Source of the DNA: Sipunculus nudus
Taxonomy: Eukaryota; Annelida; Sipuncula; Golfingiida; Sipunculidae
Length of the DNA: 64,000 nt
Assembly: GCA_026874595.1 (NCBI GenBank)
Contig: CM049312.1
Span: 68,790,929-68,854,928, forward strand
Direction: 5' to 3'
This document shows, one piece after another, positions 48,701 to 61,350 of this stretch. Under the pieces are notes generated by a model, which saw nothing but the letters and a program-made list of their open reading frames with translations, was not told where the DNA came from and did no database searches. The translations under genes and the position numbers were made by a program. Numbering within the stretch: the stretch's first letter is position 1; the number at the start of each line of letters is the position of its first letter.

Positions 48701-50084
48701 ATATGGGACACAACAACTAAATTAGCCAAACACGTGAGTAGACATTTTGGGAATAGATGTTTAGGACATGAACCCAGAAGACTGAAGAAACTGATCTGTC
48801 GCGGTCTTTTTGATTTAGGCATAGTGTTATTTTACTCCTTTTTTTACATTTATAAAATTCGATAATATTTCAGTCTAATTTAATTTTAAATAGTAAAAAA
48901 CAATATGTTAATTATGAATACTTGTAATGTATTATTCGGTCATTCTCTCTTACGATTGTGTAAATATTAAATGAAAGTATGTTGCAAATGTGAAAAGTTT
49001 CTTCCTAATTTTCTATTTTTTCCAGAAACTTCCCTACATTTCCAGGAATTTTCCAAATTCGGGAAATTTCCCTTATTTCCCAGGTATACTTATCTTCCCG
49101 GAAGAATGCCAATCCTGCCGGGCACAAATACAGGTTTTCATCATGTGTGCTCAATAATGCACAACGTAGAATTTCCTCCTTCATTTGTCTTTATCTCTTC
49201 TTTTTATGAATCTTTACCCCTTTTTCGGGCACTGACAAGATTTTAACTTATGTATTTTTGTATGGTTGATATCATATTATACCAGATTATATGAAGTAGT
49301 TTCATTTAAATGTGTCTTGTCAGATACAATTTAAATTTTTCGACTGACCCGCCTGTGCGTATAAGCTACTCTGGCAGACTAACAGTAAAACACCTGCACA
49401 TTTTTTGAATATATATACGGCGTCACATTGAGCAGATGACACGTTTGACTTAGATAATAGCCCGTAATTAATTACCCGTATTATAACCATTGGCCCGTGG
49501 CGACCGCGGCCATTTGAGCAGGTAACATGCTCATCGCCCAGCTTGGACTTAGATAAGAGCCCGCTTTCATAAGCCCAGCCATGGTAAATCGTGTTTATAA
49601 TACCGCCCCACCTGTTTGCGAAACTATACGCATCAAAAGATATTGGACTCCATCGTCCGTTATATTGTTTCCTGAGTACGACTATTAGATAGCATTAACA
49701 TACTGAGCCAAAAGGAATTTGGCAAAAATAACTACCACCACACGCATACATACAGATGAGTAAAGTAAAACTGTGACAAATCACATTTCAATGATAAAGC
49801 AGGAACTATATAAATAACACTTAGAATTTGATGTATTTATTCTGTTCTCACTACGTGTTCGACATTAGACTTTCTTCGTGTTAAGACCAATTCTGTAAAA
49901 ATGACTTCAACGCCCACATATTTCATTTGTGTGTTTTATTTCTATGTGAATAAAACTTTTGAATCTTATTAATGTTTATTATTTATTTTTCTTTATATTT
50001 TAAATTAAACAGGGACAACATCTTAACATTTTCTGAAATACCCTTACTTTCGCCTCGTTAATACTGGCAGACTAAGTACAAGCA

Positions 50085-50160
50085 TCCCGCTAACACGACC
50101 ACCCCGCTTACACGACCATTTTACCTGGTCCCGCAGGTGGTCGCGTTAGCGGGGGTTTTA

Positions 50161-50213
<53 letters not shown>
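50085..50213. mobile_element. Partial pogo-type MITE end fused to a (TA)n tract
   Basis: CCGCTAACACGACCACC and GGTGGTCGCGTTAGCGG pair, and the right end GGGGTTTTACTG|TA runs straight into (TA)n (50163-50213). The left terminus is not recognisable. It is related to the element at 44984. Confidence 0.55.
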
Positions 50214-50220
<7 letters not shown>

Positions 50221-53200
50221 TTTTATATATACTGATCAATCAACTCATATATGACCGATAAGGGCTGATTGCCCTGACCGTGCTATGCTGACCGAATTAG
50301 TTGCCTTGCATGGGGTCAACGCGTTTTTTTATATTATTGGTACGGTACAGATAATGTTGGCTTAGATAATAGAGATTTACTGTGTTATTTATAGACATGC
50401 TTATATCTATTGATCAATAATGATCGTGTAAGTCTTATTGTGCTCCCCAGGGGCGGATTTAGAGGGGGGCTGGGGCGCGTCCAAAATGTCTGGGAAATAG
50501 ACTTTTATACGGTTTACACTGAAAATCGGAGCAGGAATTCGATTATGCCGTTTACCCTTCCTGTACTTCTACTTGCGAGAGATATGTGAAATGTCTACTG
50601 GCAGACTTACTTTCCTGTGTGAGGATGGTGATAGTAATATCCTGTATCCGCCCCTAGTGTTCCTTGACACATTCGAGTCAAGTGTCCCCGCCGTTTTGCG
50701 GAAAAGCTGATTGCACAAGTTGGAACAAAGTCTCGAAAAAGGTTTACTTACCTCTATCCGTGTAACGATTGCGTTTGGCCTAAGGAGACACAGACTAGGG
50801 ACTCAATTAAAGAAGAATATAAGATTAACAGCGAAGAATAGATTTTTGGGTAAGTGTTTTAATTATGTGATGCATAAATACTATACACTCGCTCACATGT
50901 ATGTAATATGAATATGCATCTTATGAAATTTAATGAAATTTTTAAGACATTTAGGGAATGGGACAAAAAAGAATCGATTAGATTTTGGTTACATCTAGCA
51001 TCTTCTTCGAATTCTGGAGCGTCATCAATAAATATCCACAAACTAACGGTCACTTTATGCACGAATCAACCCGGGAATATGGGCCGAAATATAAGTGAAT
51101 GCACAGAAAGTCCCGCTTCATCAGTGTGGCCCGACCACCTGTTCAGGTCACGGTAGACCACCCAGCACCTCGGAGAGGTGGTGTCCACTGTATTCGCAGA
51201 GCGTTTCTTAAACTTATGCTCCCATGGCGGAGGCATATATCCATTTGGAAGAGATCTGTCCAGGTCTAATTCTCATGGGAGGGCTACATTAGCAATACTC
51301 TGAATGTTAGTGTATTTCATTATTCATACAAGCTAAGCAGATATTATGCCATGAATAATTCTACTTTGACTTTTCGAGTGTGTCAGCTTACGTGTGAGCT
51401 ATATTATAGATATAATATATTTGAAAAGCTAATCTGGGATTATAATAGGCTTGTGGACTCCCTTGACTCTGTGACACGTCATGAAGATCTGCTTGCTCAT
51501 TTGATATCTCACAGATAACACGCATGTGGGGGTAAAAACTAAAGGAGGCTATTCTGATATCCGACGCCTCCTGACACAAGATAATCCTTTGAACCTATAT
51601 GAAAAAAGGCTGTTCTTTTTTTTGTACCCACACGGTTGTATGGTGTTGGGGACCTGCCGAAATAATCCTCATTCAACAAGGACATCTGCCGGCAGGCAGA
51701 AGAACCAGAGTTTTGCAAAGCGCACTCTTTCAAGTAGTTACCTTTCAAATTCCAAACAAATGCAACCAACCACCTAAGAAAATAGATTGCGTGGTTTTTC
51801 TGTTTGTAAAGATTAGCGCATACATGTACCGGCCCTGTTTACTAACACCTTGTATGTGAACACAAAATCATACATCCATCACATAGACGTTATAAAAACT
51901 GTTCGAAATAGGAATAACCAAAAGTTCTTTTATAGGTCAGCCAGATATCACATATAATCTAGAGAAAAGTAATAATACCTGCCCTTAACGGATATACGTC
52001 AAGAAAGCTTAGGACTTTGATCTCGCAAAAAAAACCTCCTTACAGCTGTACGTCTATTTCTTCCCTTATTTGGGTATTAACGATTCGGTTAACAGTATAT
52101 ATTGTGATGAGTATGGGACAGATATTATTCCTTGGTGAGAATGCAACCTACACAAATCACAGATAGTAGGCATTGGACATTTGGACCGAAATAAATGGCG
52201 GTCCGGCTCATCAAATGTTGCCCCTGGTCTGATATGCATACAACATGTAATGTAAACATTACGTGTGATGAATAATGAAAGTATCACAAGTAAACAAATC
52301 AACATGATAATATCTCGCAGGCGACGCTACATTTTTTGTAAGGTTTTTTTCAACTTTAAAGTTTTAAGTACTTTGGAATTTAAAGTTCAGTGGAAATACC
52401 ATGTTCATTTATCAGCTGCCCTTGTAACCTCCAACCTCTTCATGATTTTGTGAACAAAGTTCACTTCTCGCCTCAATTTTACCAGAAAAAAAAAAGAAAT
52501 GTGCAACTGTCTTGTTTCGGGTTTACATATTAGTATACTTCGCACTTTCTTTTTATATCATACGTTTAGGTACACATAATAACTTTGAATAATTTTCACG
52601 CTCAAATGTACTATTTTTATCGTTAAATACATGCAGTGCAAATTAAACCAGTTTTATATAAGGCCGTATTGTTCTGTCAAATGTCGTAGATATCATCTTT
52701 GGTAGAAACTATCGCCCACAGGAATCACTTTATGGTAATAACCACATATATCAAATTAATCATAGATACATAATTTAAACTTCAACTGTCAAGGGCGGAT
52801 TCACAAGAAATTCGAAAGTAAAAATACAGATTTCCATCATATTATTTACATGTTACACGTTATGCGACAGCTACCCGATAGTCGACAGAGTTTTGTTTTA
52901 GATGACTATGGAGGACAGGCGAAATATTGGTTTATAAATAAACGTCATCTGTGTTATACTGATCGTCCTCTGCACGGCCCTTGGTCCTTTGAAACCCGAA
53001 AATAGTTCAAAGTGACCAAATATCTAAATGATGATTTTTTGTATCTATCGTATGGTATGTCATATGGATTTCCCAAACCTATAAGAAATCCACTGTGGCT
53101 ACCAAGCAGCATTTATAGATTTAATTTTGCATGCATTATCAAACCATTAGAGGTTTATGCAAAAAAGGTTTTTTTATTCAATGGCATCCATGGGAAGTTG

Positions 53201-53342
53201 TTTGGCTTTTACCTCATTGAACCACATTCCCTTTTTTCTCAGATTACCAAAACCTTTCATTTCATATATATTGCAATTCGATAGGTTTCTACACTCTGTT
53301 ATATGTGTGTAACTACATAAGCATATGTATGGGGGAAAATAA

Positions 53343-53491
53343 AATAATAATAATTAGTATCATAAGCGTATTATGATGATAATGATGATGTTATAATTAG
53401 TATTACTATCATTATGATGATGATAATGATTATTTTTATTATTATTACTATTATTATTATTATTATTATAATTATTATTATTATTTTTGTA

Positions 53492-53536
<45 letters not shown>
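53343..53536. repeat. (ATT)n microsatellite upstream of the copy D RING exon
   Basis: Trinucleotide and ATG/ATC-variant repeats end at TTGAAG|TCCCTTG, eleven bases before ATG, exactly as in copy B. The repeat was present before the duplication, although its length has changed. Confidence 0.85.
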
Positions 53537-53547
53537 GAAGTCCCTTG

Positions 53548-53811
53548 ATGGCTTGCCGTGGTGAGACACCTTCTGAGGACGGGAGGAGGTGGTTGGAATG
53601 TCAGATTTGTCTATCTTCCATGGTGGGAAGAAAACCTCGTGCTCTGAGCTGCCTACACACTTTCTGTGAATCCTGCTTGGAGAGATTGCCCGTGGCCTCG
53701 TCAGGCATAACATGCCCAACCTGTCGAAGGCAAACCAAACTGCAAGCAAATAAGGCGAAAAGCTTACCGTTGAATTTTATGATTGAGCAGCTAGCGACCA
53801 AATTACATCAG
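53548..53811 (+). CDS. Copy D exon: RING finger, intact
   Basis: It starts MACRGETPSEDGRRW and keeps all eight zinc ligands. The donor CATCAG|GTGATG is identical to copy B. Confidence 0.85.
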
Positions 53812-54072
53812 GTGATGCAGTATTGCATTATTGTTCTATATTTTTTATTTTGAAAAATATCCAAATATTAAATTCAAAACCAATTAAGTGATAATTGGCT
53901 AAAACGCAAAATCATATAGATGTAAACCTAAACGTCGTTTTTAGGAAATTTCTAATGATATTTTGGAAACAAAAAAGGAAGTAAACGTTTTTATTGGTTA
54001 TTTCCATGTGGAAAACTGTTGAATGCTAGCTGTAATTTGTATAAATGATAAACGATTTACTTTTTATCTCAG

Positions 54073-54831
54073 ATAAATCTTTGCCAAACCTGTGTTGAAA
54101 ACGAAGATGCCTCACACCAGGCTACCTTCTACTGTAACGACGGATGTGGACGTCTCTGTAGAGACTGCAGGAAGCGACATGATTCTGTAGAATACTTCAA
54201 GGAACACCATGTTGAACCTCTTAAGAAGGAAGACAGAACAGGCAACAAGCATTGTGTAACACACAATAAACTGATTCAATTGTTTTGTACAAGATGCAAA
54301 ACCTGCCTGTGCACCACTTGTGCTCTATCTCCGAAACACCAGGGACATGAGAGTTGCGTTAAAGAAATCCGGAATGAGTATCAAAGATTAAGTTCCAACA
54401 TTAAGGGCCGAACCAAAGCGATACAAGAATTTTGCACGGAAAACTGTTAGAGATACACTCGCACGAGGATAGTGTAAAAAAGGCCAGTCAAGAAATAGAA
54501 AACGAGTACAAGCGGAGACAACGAAAGCTTGAAAAGGAACGGACCATATTGATCAAAAAGCTAGAACAAATATCGGCTCCTTTGACAGATTATCGTTTAC
54601 AAATAGAGAAGCTTTGTGAAGGTTCCAAACTGATTGTAGAGAGGATAGAGACTGAAGGACTGGAGAAATGTCCTCAGCTGAAAATGTCGGAGATCATTGT
54701 CGACGAGGAACAATGTGAGATTTTTCAGAGGGAGGCGAATAATCTGAAGACACCTCAGTTTTCAAAGCATCATTTTGTGGTATCCAGTTGTAATACTGAA
54801 CTGGGCGGATTGGTGCACCAGGATGTGAGAG
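54073..54831 (+). pseudogene. Copy D exon: B-boxes intact, coiled coil out of frame
   Basis: The acceptor is TTATCTCAG and the first residues are INLCQTCVEN. B-box ligands are complete through KHQGH. After TAG at 54448-54450 the shifted frame encodes the expected coiled coil (ENEYKRRQRKLEKER) and tail (CNTELGGL). Confidence 0.8.
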
Positions 54832-56894
54832 GTAACTTTTGCTTTCCGCTACGTGTGGTAGCAATCTTTTTTTTATTATCAGACAGGTTAACTGTCCTAC
54901 GACATTGCTTTCTTCAACTATTTGATATAAAATCGCTCATTCTCTCTCAATCGATAACAAACTCTCTCTTCTGATCAAGGCCATTGTCTTCTTCATTTAA
55001 TCAGATTTATATTTAAATCATTACATTATAACATTTTGTAAAATATTTGACCGTCTTATGTTTTGTACTAATTAGCATCCAGGCCTCTATTTCATTTACA
55101 ATCACAAGTGAATTTCTGGTATTTTTGGAATTAACATGTCGGCCTACAGCTTTCCGTGAACGGGTTTCGTTTTGGAAAACGTTAAAATACAAATCTTAAA
55201 AAATATATGTCGAACATACAATTAAGATTATTATTTTCATTATCATTAAATGCCATAATTTCACATTTTTTCCTTCTGTATTTCCTTCAGTATCTATTTG
55301 AGTTCTGTTAACGCATCTTTACCCTTCGGAGTACAAATATCTTCTTTCCTTCTAATACGGTAAATTAAAAGCACCCTGTTTGAGATAAGTATCTGACGAG
55401 GCTGAAGAAATGTGAAACATCCTATAAGATAATGTATTAGTTTTGTTCTCAAGCGGAAGAATTGACGTAGTGATTGTTACTTTAGGAAAGCTTGTTAAAG
55501 TATGTCAACAAGCATTTCCTGGGGTACTTGACTGGTATGAAAAGCTTTTTTAGCAAATGCAAAAGTGCCCGCAAACGAGAGAGGCCTCGTTAGAGAGCGA
55601 AAATCAGTCGTCTTCTTATATTTATTCAGATAATCTTATCACTGCCCATTATTTCCCATCCCTCCACAAAAGTTTTTGTTTGACAGCGTATACCTTATGT
55701 TATATACCATAGCTAGTACACAGTTTACTTTTAGACTTGGCATACGCATAAACCGACAGAAATTGCCACACATTCACTACACGCATTCATCTGATGTGTA
55801 CAATAGTGTACAATAGTGTACCATAAGTGGTCATTTCTTTCGAACTAATGTGGGCATCCAGTTTTCTGACAAACCATTTTTCTTAATTTAACTTATATAT
55901 CCTTATTAATTATACCTTTTGAAGTTAAATGTTTGTAAATAAAAGCTACAAGGTCGGAGGTGTATTATGACTAGTGGCATTATTATTATAAGCGAAACTG
56001 TTTATATTATGATATTGGGTTACGGGTTTCTATTTCGTTTGCTGTTGAACTAAAAATTAACTCCGTACTTCCGATACCCTGGACTCGATTCCTCGGAACA
56101 ACTCTTTACCCTTTGTGTGGGTTGAAGTGCACACATGATTTAAAGTATATACAATATCTACACAATCTTACAATGTGACTAGCATGGCTGCCATTTCCCT
56201 AGAATAGAAATTACTTTACTACTCTCCAGTCTGGAGTTTCCATATCACTTAGGATACATGCACATTTATGTTCCTGCACGCAGTCAAGTAACACTTCAAA
56301 CATGAACATAAATGCTCCTACTCTTATTAATGCAAAGGGTAAGCTATCTTGGGCAGTTACTGCCACCTAGTTCACCATAAGTGTGACTCCTGGGGTAGTT
56401 AATTTTGTTCTGATAGCAGAACGCTTTTAAGAGGGTGTGTATTACAGGGACATAAAAGCGGACCGAACTGCCTCGTTTGTGATGCTTACTTTTCTAGCGA
56501 AGCGATTGGAAAGCCGGACATATGTGCAACAGTTATGGGTTCCAGTCACGTATCGGCCACATATTTTCCCCTGAGCAATTTGTCTATGTAATACAATATT
56601 TTAATCTGAAGACAGACCGAGTGTAGCAAACTGATACTTTAACATCAACACTGGAGACATTGGAAACCAAAAGTACAAATATGAGGTAACAATGTATCAA
56701 CTTAAGTAAATCGGTACTGTTTTGAAGTGAGCAGTTTGGCCAAGTTCCAAAGATGCCAATATTTTGGAGTTTTGGCTGTAATCTAAATACGAATAGGCAG
56801 CTACTTTAGGATGTTTAAAGGCCTGCAGCTGTAAATGGCGATTAAACATTATTATTTATATTATAATTTGGTTCTTGGTTTTTATATTTCACAG

Positions 56895-56987
56895 TCGGAA
56901 GCAAAGTCAAAATAAGAAATGACGCTCCATTGGCATTTTCAGAACTTGTTTTTGAACTTTCGCATGACAGTATTGGAAATGTAACAG
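56895..56987 (+). CDS. Copy D exon: first half of diverged C-terminal domain
   Basis: Lies between TTTCACAG and ACAG|GTAAGT, 93 nt. It reads VGSKVKIRND and ends SIGNVT. It has no Trp-Gly, as in copy C. It is nearly identical to 63915-64000. Confidence 0.65.
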
Positions 56988-57094
56988 GTAAGTTAATTGT
57001 ATAGACAAGCTAAAACCGTTGCACACAGTTGTCGTCCTAGTGATATCTCAACAGTATCATTTGTTCCGCTTTTAAATTTTTAATGTATTTTCAT

Positions 57095-57128
57095 TTTGAC
57101 CTTGTGACCTTGTGACCTTGTGACCTTG
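57095..57128. repeat. 10-bp tandem repeat GTGACCTTGT
   Basis: Three to four perfect copies in the duplicated block. The B half has a single unit. Confidence 0.85.
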
Positions 57129-57174
57129 TTTAATTCGTGGTGTCCATGCATCGTTCAATCCTTAACCAAAGAAA

Positions 57175-57178
<4 letters not shown>

Positions 57179-57219
<41 letters not shown>
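57179..57219. repeat. (TA)n microsatellite
   Basis: Perfect AT run between the two C-terminal-domain exons of copy D; a second run lies at 57399-57433. The B half at about 29650 has none. Confidence 0.9.
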
Positions 57220-57223
<4 letters not shown>

Positions 57224-57669
57224 TATACTTATTTATATTAATTTTTCATCTTAGTGAGGCTTATCAGCAGTCAGCAACGTAATTCAACAAGCATATCCAT
57301 TGGGTTCATCAACTGACATAAAAAAAGCGCTGTCCTTTAACCCTTATCCTTAATTCTCTATATTCATTATGTAACATGCCTTATATAGACGTATTTATAC
57401 ATATATATATATTACATATATATATATATATATTCTCATTATCGTAAGAAAAATGCTCTTCACGCTCATACTTATAATATTAATTTAATGTATCTTTTCA
57501 TTTTCCTCATGAGATTAATAATATATTTGTATGAGGATATTCTAATGAAATTTGCAGCAGGAATGTCTTACTTATTGTTCTTTTCGCAGAACGATCACTG
57601 GAAAGCATTGATTATACTATCATGATACAGGCACTTAATATAAATTGAGTATACAATATTTACTTGTAG

Positions 57670-57773
57670 GGATAACAGGAGAAACGTGTGTGTTGATTTC
57701 CACGAGATCAGAGGCTGCAGAATTCTTATATCAAGGCTCGAGGTTGTTTCCAACTGAATACTTCAGATTATGA
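57670..57773 (+). pseudogene. Copy D exon: last exon, frame shifted relative to copy C
   Basis: After TTACTTGTAG the frame reads ITGETC and then departs from the family, running to TGA at 57771-57773. One base is missing after the Cys codon compared with copies B and C. In the alternative frame the exon would encode VDF, then RLEVVSN and a stop at 57755-57757, as in copy C. Confidence 0.6.
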
Positions 57774-59959
57774 ACTGGGGAAGATATGTAGAAATAATTA
57801 CAATCATATAAGTGATTTTACAAATGTATAAGCATTGATTTTAACTTTGACTTAATCATATGTAAGAAGATATCGTTCAGTACAAAATAACCTTATGTGA
57901 ATAATATTTCGTTCACGTTTGAAGAAAACATCTGGGAACATAGTTTTTATTAAATAGCACGACTTGAACCTTGTATATGTGTGCAGTATGTTATAAATAT
58001 TCTCATTCACAATTCGAAATCAACATAGGTACCTTCAAATATTAACATGACCAGAGACGTGTGTCCCATTCAAACCTCATTATAAGTCGATTCAAGTCGT
58101 AAACTAGATGTTGTAAAATGTGTCTTACCTTTTTTTAGCAAAAAACATAATATCATTAATCTTAAAACTAACTACCATTGGTATCATATGGCGTTCATCC
58201 AATAGATACATTTTCACCTCTGGTGCCTATGAAAGGGAACAAGAATGATATCCTTTTTCTCTACATTCGATTTAACGTGTCATATTAAGTTAACAAAACA
58301 TTTACGGCACTTAAACTAATTACATTAGCCCTTCGAGGAGTCCTGTCGGCAGTCAGCAAAGGGTTATCTGCTTTTCAACGGCCTCCATATTCTAACAATC
58401 ATATCGGGGTGCACGACCCGCATCCAATTGTTTCGCACTGAGTGGAATGAGAAATCAAAAGATAGAACACGTGTGAATGAGCCCCTATGCAAAATTCTTG
58501 TCCGCGTGTTGGAATTAATGTTGTGTGCAAGACAAAACTGTCTATCACAAATGCCATTGGAGACGCTGGAGCGGGCACATCGTTAACAAACATACTGGGA
58601 GATATACCCGTATGCTGGTTTATCGCAGAGTCTTGTGGGAGGTGATATAGAAGTAAACAAACATATTCTACAAGTAAAATTGTTTATTTGACGTGAAATG
58701 ACAACTGCAAATGGCACGAATATTGCATAATGGAGGAAAAGTTGCCTCATCCGTGCATGTATTCACCGAAGTCCATGATAGGACTGACACTGACACTGTG
58801 ACAATGTGAGAAGGCTCTAACTTAGCAGGGTCAGAACAGTTCTTTGCTGCCTCATGATTTTGCCAAGATTAGGTCATATTCCATGTTATTCGAACAACAG
58901 TGCATTCTATTGTGTGTATAATAGGAAAATATCAGAAAAATGTGAACTTTAGACAACAAAGTCTTTGACTGCTCTTAAAGTGTCAAGTGTCATATTAGTC
59001 AAATGTGCATTAAAGAGGTTTCGTTTATGATAAAAAATATAAAAATAAAATCTTTCTTTGTTGTTCATTGTCATACATATATAAATAAGCTTCCTGAGAA
59101 GTTTATTGTACCAACTTGTCCATAATGTAAGTTGGAAATACACGAGCCCTGACATTTGACATGATGTGGATGCGAGGTAGATTTTGTACACCAAAAATTA
59201 TAAAACAAAACGCAGGGTCAGAAGGAAACAAAACGGCTTCAATATGACATGTTACATTGATATATGTGGCCCGACAAATTTCCAGGGTGTTTTGGTGTTA
59301 CCCCGTGAGATTAAACTAGGTTAGCCATGAAATCAATCCTTTTTCTGATTCCGATTTCCTCTCTTTCTGGCTTTTAAATAAAACAAAAAAGGACCATCTG
59401 GATTTTCATTTATAAGACCTAATCTCACTAGATTTCACTGAAGAACGCCTGAAATAAATTGTTTCAGTGCGACACAAGGAATATCGTCTTGTGCACACCC
59501 GTAAATATATCATGCAAGCTAAAGCTTCATTTGGGAAATGACTTATGATGTCTGCACATATATAAGCCTCCTCAAAAGGCTTATATGTATTTTTTTTTAA
59601 TTGATTGCATGCCTTTGCATTGAATGAGATGTGATTATTATTGTCATAAGGCTTTCTCTGCTTTAGACCAAGAGTTTAAAATTTAATTTAACCGGATACT
59701 AGCATACCCATTATATAAAACCAACCTGTTCTCTTGCCTTATTACTTTCAGGAAACTATACAAACTGTAGGAGTTAGGTTTAGGGCTCAGGTTTAGGGAC
59801 AGCGTTTAGAGTCCGGATGGATAAGGGTCAGGGTATACTGAAATGGTAAAACGATCAGTTCCTTTGACCCATTTTTTTCAGGAAAACTTGTACACATTCA
59901 CGGGGTTTTAAAGACTTGTTGGTGCAGGTAACCGCATCAATTCAGTCATATATGAACAT

Positions 59960-60240
59960 CTGCTGAGTTTCGTTCCTTTTTTCAAAATGCGTGACAAGGG
60001 CTTACACGCGATTATCCTGGTGCCAGCCAGGCTCGGTGTATCACTCCTGTGGGCCATTTCCATTGCTAGGAAACAACACAAAGAACCGCCCCCCCCCCTC
60101 CAAAAAATAAAAAGCGCACTGTTTGTGAGAAAAAACACTCACCAGAAAGCGTGCAATGCGCCCACCACCTCGGTTGAAATTCGAACTCCCCTTCCTCAGG
60201 CTTGAGCCCTATATTCTATACCCTATATCAAGGAAGCTTG
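59960..60240 (-). mobile_element. tRNA-like SINE candidate, second copy
   Basis: The minus strand carries the B-box-like GAGTTCGAATTTC. It is collinear with 32380-32680, so the element inserted before the segmental duplication. Confidence 0.35.
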
Positions 60241-60254
60241 TGCTCGTTTATAAT

Positions 60255-60290
60255 TAGGATTAAGGATTAGGGTTAGGATTAGGGTGATAT
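60255..60290. repeat. Degenerate TTAGGG-like stretch
   Basis: A run of GGATTA and GGGTTA hexamers. The B half at about 32665 has only two units. Too short to be called an interstitial telomere. Confidence 0.5.
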
Positions 60291-60784
60291 AATCCCGAGT
60301 TTACCGAATATGTATACTTTACACATTTGTAAGGCAGAAATCGGGTTTAGACTCCGGGTTTACAGCTATTTTGTCCCTGTAATACCGATATGTAAAAAAA
60401 CCTGTCCCTTTGTCTCATTTTTCCGAGACACCTTATAGTTAAAGTTCATACCATGACACTACACTCTATAAGCCTATATGAATCTTTACTTCTTGTATTT
60501 TCATTCAGACAGAAAAAAAAACATTTGTTGTATGACCTGCTCATGCCGAGTGCTTTCCACAGGACGAAGCTTTTTTGTCAATACTAATAATACATCAAAC
60601 ATTGACTGATGTTCGGGTCGTTGCTGCAGCTATTATCTGATTTATATGCATACAGATAACAAACCTAATCTGTTATTACGCAAGCTAATTTAGGGCACTT
60701 GGTTGGTCCTTTACTCCGCGATCTTGAATTAGTATTTTACTGACATATTTTTGTAACGATCAGACTATTTGCATAGGTCCATTT

Positions 60785-60945
60785 ACTGAGACACTGCCAG
60801 GGACAATCCAAATGAATACTGATATAAATGCCCCAAGGCTTTTCGAGGATGTACGGACAATCGCTCAGCATCTGCTCCAAACAACTAACCCTCCGAATGA
60901 AACAGGACCCCCCCCCCCCCCCGCTTACAATTTTCTTCACTCAAG
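60785..60945 (+). other. Coding-like segment, D half
   Basis: Partner of 33160-33342. The frame TLPGTIQMNTDIN through TIAQHLLQTT is open until a poly(C) tract. Function unknown; it may be chance. Confidence 0.25.
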
Positions 60946-61350
60946 CCACATATATGTATTATGATATAAATAAAATACATAAAAAATATAATGTTGCTGA
61001 ATGTTTTTAATTATTCCTATGCACCTATTACAAAATGCAATTGTCACGTAGAAGGGATTGAGTGTTGGTATCTCTGAAGCCCCCCGCCCCCCCCCCCCCG
61101 CGGGTTTCGAATTTTGTGTATAAATTTACAAGTCAAAGCCCAATTAGATTAAACAAGCAGACTCAACATTATTCTGGAAATAAGAGAGAGGGAGCGTTAA
61201 AGGTGAATTTGGAAAAGTTCGCATAAATTTCATAATTGATGAGTTTCAATACTCAAAGTTGAAAAGCATACACCTTGCCCTACCAGATAACCCAAACAAA
61301 TTCTACATCGGTCAAAACTAAAGACGAAGAAGCGACTTCTGTGCCCCCCC

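Larger units (their letters stand above)
46280..54900 (+). repeat. Segmental duplication, D half, upstream block
   Basis: Partner of 9390-16900. It lacks the 13.6-kb MITE. Apart from TRIM exons I find no gene; the remaining frames are short and not shared with the partner block. Confidence 0.75.
53548..57773 (+). pseudogene. TRIM copy D: RBCC gene with frameshift in the B-box/coiled-coil exon
   Basis: Exons are 53548-53811 (intact RING, 88 codons), 54073-54831, 56895-56987 and 57670-57773, with GT-AG borders and the family's phases. The second exon is 759 nt where 760 is needed. One base is missing at about 54440 (GCACGGAAAACTG versus an extra A in the paralogues), which puts TAG in frame at 54448-54450, after both B-boxes and before the coiled coil. 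Downstream of the break the coiled-coil frame is open to the donor. As read, the product would be about 213 residues, RING plus B-boxes only. The deletion is in a short A run, so a sequencing error cannot be excluded. It is the partner of copy B in the segmental duplication. Confidence 0.75.
56270..61350 (+). repeat. Segmental duplication, D half, downstream block
   Basis: Partner of 29022-33690. It contains the last two exons of copy D, a SINE-like element and a degenerate TTAGGG stretch. No other gene is seen. Confidence 0.7.

Noticed and set aside
48971-49246. Frame of 91 codons rich in Phe and Pro
   Set aside because: It consists of short TTCCAGGAATTTTCC-like degenerate repeats, with no domain.
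53360-53749. Asn-rich minus-strand frame of 129 codons
   Set aside because: It is the antisense of the RING exon of copy D joined to the ATT repeat.
60255-60290. Interstitial telomere (TTAGGG)n
   Set aside because: Only a few degenerate hexamers are present, and the partner block has fewer still.
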